A stretch of DNA of 64,000 nucleotides. Origin: Pseudorhodoplanes sp. (lineage in GTDB: Bacteria; Pseudomonadota; Alphaproteobacteria; Rhizobiales; Xanthobacteraceae). The DNA lies in contig JALHOD010000001.1 in assembly GCA_022843165.1 (NCBI GenBank), positions 437,678 to 501,677 on the forward strand. Direction: 5' to 3'. Under the pieces are notes generated by a model, which worked only from the letters and a program-made list of their open reading frames with translations, made no database searches and was not told the DNA's origin. A program made the position numbers and the translations under genes. This document shows positions 25,224-32,718 of this stretch, one piece after another (the stretch's first letter is position 1; the number at the start of each line of letters is the position of its first letter).

Positions 25224-27572
25224 ATGACCTCTGCGACCACCGGCGACCACGCGCATCGAACCATCCGTGTCGAGGACGACGCGCTCGTGCGCGGCCGGGG
25301 ATGTTTTATCGACGATGTCGAAAAACAGGGCGCAGCCTACGCCGCTTTTGTCCGCTCTCCGCACGCGCATGCGCGGATCGTCTCGCTGGAGACCGATGCA
25401 GCGCGCGCCGCACCGGGCGTGGTGGCGGTCCTGACCGCGGCCGACATGGACAAGGCCGGCGTCGGCAATGTTGCGCGCCCGGTGCCGTTCAAGGGCCGCG
25501 GCGGCAAGCCCGCCATCATCTCGCATCGGTCGCCGTTGGCCCGCGACAAGGTCAGGCATGTCGGCGAAGCGATTGCGGTCGTCATTGCAGCAACCCAGCT
25601 TCAGGCGCTCGATGCCGCCGAACTGGTGGCCGTTGAATATGAGGAATTTCCGGCCGTCGTCGACGCCCGCGACGCCGACATGCCGCAAGCGCCGCAATTG
25701 TTCGATGATGTGCCCGGCAATCTTGCCATCGACTGGCCCGGCATGATCGTCGATGACGGCACCAACGAGCGCGCGACCGACGACATCATCAAGTCCGCCA
25801 AGCACGTCATTCGCCAGTCGCTCACGCAGCAGCGCCTGATGGTCGCCTCGATGGAGCCGCGCGGCGGCACGGCGAGCTATGACGCGGCCAAGGATCATTA
25901 TCTCCTGCATGTCTGCACCCAGGGCGCCGGACCGATGCAGGACACGCTCACCGGCATCATGGGCTGGCCGAAGGAAAAGCTGCGCGTCACCACCGACGAT
26001 GTCGGCGGCGCCTTTGGCATGAAGAGCGGGCCATATCCGGAATATCCGGTGCTGCTGGTAGCGGCCAAGTTGCTCGGCCGCAAGGTGCACTGGATGTCGA
26101 GCCGCTCGGAAGCGTTCAACACCGACAATCAGGCACGCGACGGCGTGACCGTCGGCGAACTGGCGATGGACGAGCGCGGCAAGTTCCTGGCGCTGCGCGT
26201 GCGCCACGTCCAGAATCTCGGCGCCTATGCCACTACGGCCGGCATCACGCTCGCGACCATCAACTATGCGCGCTGCTTTCCGACCGTTTACCGCATCCCG
26301 AAGATCGATTACGGCGTGCGCTGCCTGTACACCAACACGGTGCCGACCGGCGCCTATCGCGGTGCCGGCCGTCCGGAAGCGAATTATCTGATGGAGCGGC
26401 TGATCGACGAGGCCGCGCGCGTGACCGGAATCGACCGCGCCACGCTCCGCAAGCGCAATCTCATTCCCGCCTCCGCCATGCCCTACAAGAATGCGCTCGG
26501 CGTCACCTTCGACAGCGGCGAATTTCCCGCCATCTTCGACAAGGCGCTGGAGCTTGCCGACTACGACAATTTCAAGAAGCGAAAGCGCGAGTCCAAGGCG
26601 CGCGGCAAGCTGCGCGGCATCGGGATTTCCTGCTTCCTCGAACATTCCGGCGGCTATCCGACCGAAGGGGCGCTGCTCGCCTTTTCCGGCAACACGCTGA
26701 CGATCGGCCTTAATGTCGGCAATACCGGACAGGGTCACGCCACGCTCTATCCGAAAATCGTCGCCGACAGGCTTGACATTCCGGTGCAGCAGATCAGGCA
26801 CCGGCAGGGCGACACCGACATGGACCTGAAGGGCTTTCCATCGGTCGCCTCGCGTTCGACCATGACCGCCGGCAGCGCCACGGTGCGCGTGGTCGAGGCG
26901 ATGGTCGAGAAGGGGAAGAAAATCGCCGCTCATGTGCTGGAAGCGGCCGAGGGCGATATCGGCTATCGCGCCGGTTCATTCGAGGTCGTCGGCACCGACC
27001 GCAAGATCGGCCTGTTCGAGCTGGCGGCCCGCGCCGACGAGCTCAAGAAGACGGGCGAGATTCCCGAGAATCTCGACACCAAGGTCGCAACCGACACGCC
27101 GATCGCGTTTCCCAATGGCTGCCATGTGGCGGAGATCGAGATCGACCCGGAAACGGGATGGCTCGATGTCCTGTCCTATTCGTCGGTCGACGATTGCGGC
27201 AATGTGCTCGATCACACATTGGTGGAAGGCCAGATCCATGGCGGACTCGCCCAGGGCCTGGGCCAGGCCCTGTTCGAGAATGCCGTGTATGACCGCGACA
27301 GCGGCCAGCTCGTCACCGGCTCGTTCATGGACTACGCGATGCCGCGCGCGCACAACATGCCGCCGGTGATCCGCGATCTGGCGCATCCGGTGCCGGCCAC
27401 CACCAATCCGCTGGGCGTGAAAGGCGTGGGTGAAGCCGGCACCACAGCATCGCTTGCCGCCATCCTCAACGCGATTGCCGACGCCATTCCAGGCCAGGCG
27501 ACGGCAAACATGGAAATGCCGGCCACGATCGAAAAAATCTGGAAGGCCTGCCAGGACGCAAAGGTCTCGTGA
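25224..27572 (+). CDS. Xanthine dehydrogenase family molybdopterin-binding (large) subunit, without partner subunits
   Basis: 782-residue molybdenum hydroxylase subunit of the CoxL/XdhB superfamily. The active-site loop reads AYRGAGR (about 376-382), the form II type and not the AYXCSFR loop of true carbon monoxide dehydrogenase. The catalytic-type glutamate is in GVGEAGTTA (about 735). The usual iron-sulfur and FAD subunits are not next to it: an amidohydrolase lies before and an aldehyde dehydrogenase after. Its partners may be encoded elsewhere. It should oxidise an aldehyde or hydroxylate an aromatic or N-heterocyclic compound. It needs a molybdopterin cofactor, which the genes at 31594-50217 help to make. 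Confidence 0.93.
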   Translation: MTSATTGDHAHRTIRVEDDALVRGRGCFIDDVEKQGAAYAAFVRSPHAHARIVSLETDAARAAPGVVAVLTAADMDKAGVGNVARPVPFKGRGGKPAIISHRSPLARDKVRHVGEAIAVVIAATQLQALDAAELVAVEYEEFPAVVDARDADMPQAPQLFDDVPGNLAIDWPGMIVDDGTNERATDDIIKSAKHVIRQSLTQQRLMVASMEPRGGTASYDAAKDHYLLHVCTQGAGPMQDTLTGIMGWPKEKLRVTTDDVGGAFGMKSGPYPEYPVLLVAAKLLGRKVHWMSSRSEAFNTDNQARDGVTVGELAMDERGKFLALRVRHVQNLGAYATTAGITLATINYARCFPTVYRIPKIDYGVRCLYTNTVPTGAYRGAGRPEANYLMERLIDEAARVTGIDRATLRKRNLIPASAMPYKNALGVTFDSGEFPAIFDKALELADYDNFKKRKRESKARGKLRGIGISCFLEHSGGYPTEGALLAFSGNTLTIGLNVGNTGQGHATLYPKIVADRLDIPVQQIRHRQGDTDMDLKGFPSVASRSTMTAGSATVRVVEAMVEKGKKIAAHVLEAAEGDIGYRAGSFEVVGTDRKIGLFELAARADELKKTGEIPENLDTKVATDTPIAFPNGCHVAEIEIDPETGWLDVLSYSSVDDCGNVLDHTLVEGQIHGGLAQGLGQALFENAVYDRDSGQLVTGSFMDYAMPRAHNMPPVIRDLAHPVPATTNPLGVKGVGEAGTTASLAAILNAIADAIPGQATANMEMPATIEKIWKACQDAKVS

Positions 27573-27579
27573 AAAGAAA

Positions 27580-27602
27580 ATGGCCGGGCTTGACCCGGCC
27601 AT
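27580..27602. terminator. Bidirectional terminator between convergent genes
   Basis: Stem ATGGCCGGG / CCCGGCCAT with a five-base loop, A-rich on the left (GAAAAGAAA) and T-rich on the right (TCTCATTT). It ends the molybdenum hydroxylase gene on the plus strand and the aldehyde dehydrogenase gene on the minus strand. Confidence 0.7.
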
Positions 27603-27629
27603 TCTCATTTGTCTCGGCGGCCGGCGCGG

Positions 27630-29057
27630 CTATCCCTGCGAGATGAACTTCCGGTTCGTGTAGGCCTCGAGTCCCTCGATGCCGCCTTCGCTGCCATAGC
27701 CGGATTCCTTGATGCCGCCGAACGGCGTTTCCGGCGTCGAGATCGCAACCGAATTCACCCCCACCATGCCGGATTGCAGCGCGTCGCCGATCATGGTCGC
27801 GGTCTGAGTCGAGGTGGTGAACGCATAGGCGGCCAGACCGAACGGCAACGAGTTCGCGCGCTCCACCACGTCGTCGAAGGTCTTGAAGCGCACGATCGGC
27901 GCCACCGGACCGAACGGCTCCTCGGTCATGATCTTGCTGTCGTCCGGCACGTCGGTGATCACGGTGGGCTCGAAGAAATAGCCCTGGTTGCCGTGGCGCT
28001 TGCCGCCGGTCACGATCTTGCCGCCGCGGCTCTTGGCGTCATTGACGATCGCCTCCATGGCGTCGAGCCGGCGCGGATTGGCCAGCGGCCCCATGGTGGT
28101 GCCTTTTTCCAGGCCATCGCCGAGCTTGATGTTCCTGGCATATTCCGTGAAGCGCGTGAGGAAGCGATCATAGACGCCCTCCTGCACATAGAACCGCGTC
28201 GGCGAAATGCAGACCTGCCCGGCATTGCGGTATTTGAACGCCGCGATGGTGTCGGCGGTCTTTTCCGGATCGGCATCGCCGAACACCACCACCGGCGAAT
28301 GCCCGCCGAGTTCCATGGTGGCCTTCTTCATGCCCTTGGCGGCGAGGCCCGCGAGCAGCTTTCCGACCGGCACGGAACCGGTGAAGGAGATCTTTTTCAC
28401 GACGTCGGAGCCGATCAGATGCTGCGACACATCGGCCGGCACGCCGAACACGAGATTGAGAACGCCTTTCGGCAAACCGGCATCGTGGAAGCAGCGCACC
28501 AGTTCCACCGCGGAGCCCGGCGTCTCTTCCGCCGCCTTCAGGATGATCGAGCAGCCCGCCGCCAGCGCGCCGGCGACCTTGCGCACCGGCGTCAAGGTCG
28601 GGAAATTCCAGGGCGAGAAACCGGCGACCACGCCGACCGGCTCCTGCAACACAAGCTGACGGATATTTTTGCTGCGGCCCGGGACGATGCGGCCATAGGC
28701 GCGGCGGCCTTCCTCGGCCATCCAGTCGATGATGTCGGCGGTGCCGATCACTTCGGCGCGCGATTCCGGAAACGGCTTGCCCTGTTCCTGGGTCATCACC
28801 TTGGCGACATGCTCGGTGCGCTCGCGCAGCAGATCGGCCGCCTTGCGCAGCACTTTCGCGCGATCATAGGCGGAGGTCGCGCGCCAGACCGCAAACCCCT
28901 TTTCAGCGGCGTCGAGCGCGCGGTCGAGATCGGCCTGGGTGGCGTGCGGCAGGCTGGCGAGCACCTTGCCGGTGGCGGGATTGAGAACCTCTTCGCTCTT
29001 GCGGCCCGCGCCGTTCAACCATTCGCCGTCGATGTAAAGCTGAAGATCGGTGTACAT
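27630..29057 (-). CDS. NAD(P)-dependent aldehyde dehydrogenase (succinate-semialdehyde dehydrogenase type)
   Basis: 475 residues. Class motifs are present: FSPWNFP (cofactor site), AAGCSIILKAAEETPGSA, the catalytic glutamate in MELGGHSPVVVF, and the catalytic cysteine in GQVCISPTRF. The end FGGIKESGYGSEGG is also typical. The sequence resembles GabD-type enzymes, which oxidise succinate semialdehyde to succinate, but related semialdehydes are possible. It lies downstream of a crotonase and a CoA-transferase on the same strand, about 130 bases apart, so it may be part of the same pathway. Confidence 0.9.
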   Translation of the reverse strand: MYTDLQLYIDGEWLNGAGRKSEEVLNPATGKVLASLPHATQADLDRALDAAEKGFAVWRATSAYDRAKVLRKAADLLRERTEHVAKVMTQEQGKPFPESRAEVIGTADIIDWMAEEGRRAYGRIVPGRSKNIRQLVLQEPVGVVAGFSPWNFPTLTPVRKVAGALAAGCSIILKAAEETPGSAVELVRCFHDAGLPKGVLNLVFGVPADVSQHLIGSDVVKKISFTGSVPVGKLLAGLAAKGMKKATMELGGHSPVVVFGDADPEKTADTIAAFKYRNAGQVCISPTRFYVQEGVYDRFLTRFTEYARNIKLGDGLEKGTTMGPLANPRRLDAMEAIVNDAKSRGGKIVTGGKRHGNQGYFFEPTVITDVPDDSKIMTEEPFGPVAPIVRFKTFDDVVERANSLPFGLAAYAFTTSTQTATMIGDALQSGMVGVNSVAISTPETPFGGIKESGYGSEGGIEGLEAYTNRKFISQG

Positions 29058-29191
29058 AAGCTACCTCTGCTGACTGCTGCCGTCTGGGCAATTCTCGTGG
29101 CGATGACCTAGCACCTTCGGATGCCGGTCGCCAACCTGCGGCCGGAACGCCGCCAGATCGGCCGTCTTGGTTTCACCGCGTGAAAATCTAT

Positions 29192-29983
29192 CTAGCGGCC
29201 GGTGAAAACCGGCTTGCGCTTTTCCATGAAGGCCGTACGGCCCTCGATGTAATCCTGGCTGGCGAAGCAGCGCTTCACGCTGGCGGCAATGGCCGCCATG
29301 TCCCGCTGCGATTCATCCGCGATCGCCTGGCCGACGATGAATTTGACGGATTCGACCGTCAGCGGCGCATTCGCGGCAATCGTGTCGGCATAGGTCCTGA
29401 CGAATTCTTCCAGCTGATCCTCGGGGACGACGCGATTGACGAGGCCCATGATCCGCGCCTCTTCCGAGTCGAACTGCCGCGCCGTGAAGAATATCTCCTT
29501 GGTGAAGGATGGACCGACCACATCCATCAGCCGCTTCAACCCTGGATAATCATAGCCGAGACCGAGCTTCGCAGCCGGCACGGCGAACCGCGCATTGTCG
29601 GCCGCAATCCGCATATCGCAGCATGACGCCAGACCCAGACCGCCGCCGATGCAATAGCCCCTGATCATGGCGACTGTCGGCTTGGGAAAGTCGTGGACGG
29701 CGGAATAGGCGCGCTCCGTCGCGGCGTTGTAATGGGCAACGCCTTCGGCGGTCGAGCGCTCCGAGCCGAACCTGGAGATGTCCGCGCCAGAAATGAAGGC
29801 CTTGCGGCCAGCCCCGGTCAGAACGACCACGCGAACATCCTCATCCGTCCTGTAATCGGACAGGATGCTGGCTGTCGCCTCCCACATGTCCAGCGACATC
29901 GCGTTGTGACGTTCGGGATTGTTGAAGATGATATAGCCGACGCGACCTTCCTTGCGCGCGAGCATCTTGTCGGTCTGCGTCAT
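29192..29983 (-). CDS. Crotonase (enoyl-CoA hydratase/isomerase) family protein
   Basis: 263 residues from the ATG at 29983 (AGGAG-like site upstream). The crotonase fold is clear: KAFISGADISRF and GYCIGGGLGLASCCDMRIA build the CoA-thioester oxyanion hole. The two glutamates of true enoyl-CoA hydratase appear absent: the equivalent segments read RFAVPAAKLGLGYDYPGLKRL. The reaction is therefore probably not simple hydration. It starts 11 bases after the class III CoA-transferase stop and is surely co-transcribed with it. Confidence 0.88.
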   Translation of the reverse strand: MTQTDKMLARKEGRVGYIIFNNPERHNAMSLDMWEATASILSDYRTDEDVRVVVLTGAGRKAFISGADISRFGSERSTAEGVAHYNAATERAYSAVHDFPKPTVAMIRGYCIGGGLGLASCCDMRIAADNARFAVPAAKLGLGYDYPGLKRLMDVVGPSFTKEIFFTARQFDSEEARIMGLVNRVVPEDQLEEFVRTYADTIAANAPLTVESVKFIVGQAIADESQRDMAAIAASVKRCFASQDYIEGRTAFMEKRKPVFTGR

Positions 29984-29994
29984 GACTGAACTCC

Positions 29995-31197
29995 TCAAAT
30001 GGCATTGGCTTTGCGAAGCGCGGCGATGTCCGCTTCGCTGAATCCGAATTCCTGCAGCACCGCGTCGGTATGTTCGCCCCGTTCGGGCGACGGCATGACG
30101 ACCGCACTGGGTGTGCGCGACAGCGATACCGGCTGGCGCATCACGTCGAGCGCGCCGCGGTCGTGCGTTTGCATCTTGGCGATGATGCCGAGATGCTCCA
30201 CCTGCGGGTCGGCGAACATTTCGTCGATGGCATAGATCGGTCCGCAGGCCACGCCTTGCGCATTCAGCCGCTCGATCCATTCCGAGCTGGTATGCGCCGA
30301 CATGATCGCGTTGATTTCGGCGTTGAGCTTGTCGCGGTTCTTCGAGCGCAGCTCATTGCTGACATAATCCGGATTCTGCATGAATTGCTCGGCCTCGATC
30401 GCCTTGCAGAACCGCGTCCAGGTCGGCGCGCCCGTGGTGGCGATATTGATGTGGCCGTCACTGGTCTTGTAGACGCCGGTCGGGATGCTGGTGGGATGAT
30501 TGTTGCCGGCCTGTTTCGGCACCACCTTGTCGACCAGCCAGCGCGCAGCCTGAAAATCCAGCATGAATATCTGCGATTCCAGCAACGACGTTTCGACCTG
30601 TTGGCCTTCGCCCGACGTCTCGCGCTCCAGCAGGGCCACCATAACGCCGAGCGCAGCGAACAGGCCGGCGGTCACATCGGCAACGGCCGCGCCGGCGCGC
30701 ACCGGCCCCTGCCCCGGCAAGCCGGTGATCGACATCAACCCGCCCATACCCTGCGCGATCTGGTCGAAGCCCGGCCGCTCGCGGTACGGCCCGGTCTGGC
30801 CATAGGCCGAGATGCTGGCATAGACGATGCGCGGATTGACCGCGCGCAGCGCCGGATAGTCGATCCCCAGCCGCGTTTTCACGTCGGGGCGAAAATTCTC
30901 GATCACCACATCGGCCGACCTGGCAAGTTGCAAAAGCGCGGCGCGCCCTTGCGGATTTTTGAGATCAAGCGTGATGCTGCGCTTGTTCCGGTGCAAATTC
31001 TGGAAATCGCCGGCATGGCGCGGGCCGCCGATCGGGTCGCCGCCCTCCAGCCGTTCCGGTGCCTCGATCTTGATGACGTTGGCGCCCCAGTCGGCCAACT
31101 GCCGCGCGCAGGTCGGTCCCGCCCGCACCCGCGACAGATCGAGGACTGTGAAACGGGACAAAGCCGTCGAGGCGCGGGGAGGCGATTGGGTGGGCAA
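29995..31197 (-). CDS. CaiB/BaiF class III CoA-transferase
   Basis: 400 residues. It transfers CoA between carboxylic acids. The family start FTVLDLSRVRAGPTCARQLADWGANVIKIEAP is clear, and the catalytic aspartate is in PGFDQIAQGMGGLMSITG (about residue 155). It is followed by SISAYGQTGP-like and MSLTG-like family segments. It forms a two-gene unit with the crotonase downstream. It likely activates an acid using succinyl-CoA or another donor, after which the crotonase acts. Substrate unknown. Confidence 0.92.
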   Translation of the reverse strand: MPTQSPPRASTALSRFTVLDLSRVRAGPTCARQLADWGANVIKIEAPERLEGGDPIGGPRHAGDFQNLHRNKRSITLDLKNPQGRAALLQLARSADVVIENFRPDVKTRLGIDYPALRAVNPRIVYASISAYGQTGPYRERPGFDQIAQGMGGLMSITGLPGQGPVRAGAAVADVTAGLFAALGVMVALLERETSGEGQQVETSLLESQIFMLDFQAARWLVDKVVPKQAGNNHPTSIPTGVYKTSDGHINIATTGAPTWTRFCKAIEAEQFMQNPDYVSNELRSKNRDKLNAEINAIMSAHTSSEWIERLNAQGVACGPIYAIDEMFADPQVEHLGIIAKMQTHDRGALDVMRQPVSLSRTPSAVVMPSPERGEHTDAVLQEFGFSEADIAALRKANAI

Positions 31198-31277
31198 AGG
31201 CGCTCTTTCTGGTCGTCGGAACAGTTTGGGCGCCGACCATCCCCGAAGGCGGCCGCAAATTCAACTGCCCCGGTCTG

Positions 31278-31502
31278 TCATGCCTTCCGGATGCGGAAGA
31301 CCAAAAGCTCGCCGTCGCGCGAGCTGCCTTCGAGGGCGTCGCCTGTTTCCCGCAGGAGATTGGGGATGTCGATGGCGGACAGCGGGTCGGTGCATTCGAC
31401 CACAATGACGTCACCCGCCGCCAATCCGGAGAGGACCTTGCGAGTCTTCAGAGCGGGAAGCGGGCATTTCAGACCGCGCAGATTGATCGATTTTTCCGTC
31501 AT
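31278..31502 (-). CDS. TusA/YedF family sulfur carrier protein
   Basis: 74 residues with the family signature NLRGLKCPLPALKTRKVL, where Cys13 is the persulfide carrier. TusA-type proteins deliver sulfur to thiolation and molybdenum-cofactor maturation, and in E. coli TusA helps molybdoenzyme maturation. It is divergent from the MoeA-like gene at the edge of the formate dehydrogenase island, so it may supply sulfur for FdhD or molybdopterin (inference). Confidence 0.9.
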   Translation of the reverse strand: MTEKSINLRGLKCPLPALKTRKVLSGLAAGDVIVVECTDPLSAIDIPNLLRETGDALEGSSRDGELLVFRIRKA

Positions 31503-31593
31503 TCCGATAGCCTGAACCTATGGCTTTTAGCCCGTCTGGTCGAATACCTCGGTCTTGCTTGACCGCATATGAAGGCTTCGCCAGAACCACACA

Positions 31594-32718
31594 ATGGTTG
31601 CCGCACTCAAGACAGACCAGCGCATCGCACGGCTCACCCCGCTCGCTGATGTTCTGGCGCATATTGAGGTACATGTGAAGGAGGTGGCGCCGCAAAGCCG
31701 CGATCTTTCAGCCGCATTGCACCAGATCCTTGCGGACGACATCACATCGCCCTGCGCATTGCCCGGCGCAGCCATCGCGCTGATGGATGGCTATGCGGTC
31801 GAGGCGGAGGCGACGCGCGATGCCAGTTCCTATGCCCCGATTATGATGACCGTCGCGCCTGCGCCAATTCACACCGGCGAAGCATTGCCTGTTGGAACAG
31901 ACGCCGTTCTCCCGCATGACGCCGTGACCATTCGCGGCACAGCAACCGAAATTATCGCAGCGGCCACAGCGGGCGATGGCGTGTTGCCGGCAGGCGCCGA
32001 TGCCGGGCCCACGGCAGCGCTGACTAAGGCGGGTCAATTCCTGCGCGCCGGCGATATCGCGGTTCTCGCCGCTGCCGGCATTCCGGCGGCAAACGTGCGG
32101 GCGCCGCGCATTGCGCTCGTGTCCGCCAGTAAGCGCAATGACGATACGATCGCCGCCGCCGTCGCGTTCATTGCCGACGCCATCCTGCAAACCGGCGGAG
32201 TGCCGCTGATCGCCGAACAGCAATCGCTGGATGCTGCGCTTGATCAAGAACAGGCCGATGCCGTGATTGCGGTCGGCGGCACCGGCAGCGGGCGGCACGA
32301 CAATGCAGTCCTGACTCTTGGGCGGCGTGGCACAGTCGCATTTCACGGCATCGCCATGACTCCCGGCCAGACCGCCGCTGTCGGGTCAGTTGGCGCGCGT
32401 CCGGTCCTGCTGGTTCCGGGCCGTCTCGATGCCGCATTCGCGTGCTGGCTGCTGCTTGGTGAACATCTGCTGGCCCGGCTGTCAGGCCGGCGATCCCTCG
32501 AAACCGGTCGGCCCGCACGGCTGTCGCGCAAGATCGGCTCGTCACTCGGCATGACGGACCTGGTCCCGGTCGCATGCAAGGCCGACGAAGCCGAGCCGCT
32601 CGCCTCGGGATATCTGCCGCTGCAGGCGCTCGCACGCGCCGACGGCTGGATCTCGATACCGGCGCAAAGCGAAGGCTATCCGGCCGGAGCCACTGTGATG
32701 GTGAGGCCGCTGCCGTGA
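31594..32718 (+). CDS. Degenerate MoeA-like molybdopterin-binding protein
   Basis: 374 residues with the MoeA domain order (DGYAV at 65-69, then the three-layer MogA-like domain, then the C-terminal beta domain). Key loops are altered: the STGDEL loop is VSASKRNDD (176-184), and the SGGxSxGxxD loop is GGTGSGRHD (228-236). The canonical E188-type glutamate is lost while an Asp near D228 remains. This suggests loss of molybdenum insertase catalysis, or a binding or regulatory role. It overlaps the MoeA-PBP fusion gene by three bases and probably acts with it. Divergent from tusA. Confidence 0.8.
   Translation: MVAALKTDQRIARLTPLADVLAHIEVHVKEVAPQSRDLSAALHQILADDITSPCALPGAAIALMDGYAVEAEATRDASSYAPIMMTVAPAPIHTGEALPVGTDAVLPHDAVTIRGTATEIIAAATAGDGVLPAGADAGPTAALTKAGQFLRAGDIAVLAAAGIPAANVRAPRIALVSASKRNDDTIAAAVAFIADAILQTGGVPLIAEQQSLDAALDQEQADAVIAVGGTGSGRHDNAVLTLGRRGTVAFHGIAMTPGQTAAVGSVGARPVLLVPGRLDAAFACWLLLGEHLLARLSGRRSLETGRPARLSRKIGSSLGMTDLVPVACKADEAEPLASGYLPLQALARADGWISIPAQSEGYPAGATVMVRPLP

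Noticed and set aside
24038-26933. Long open frames opposite the amidohydrolase and molybdenum hydroxylase genes (390 and 583 codons)
   Set aside because: They are mirror frames of strongly supported genes in GC-rich DNA; their translations are rich in Arg, His and Gln with no domain, while the opposite strand has clear motifs.
25224-27572. Aerobic carbon monoxide dehydrogenase large subunit (CoxL)
   Set aside because: The active-site loop is AYRGAGR, not the AYXCSFR loop of true CoxL, and no coxM or coxS is present.
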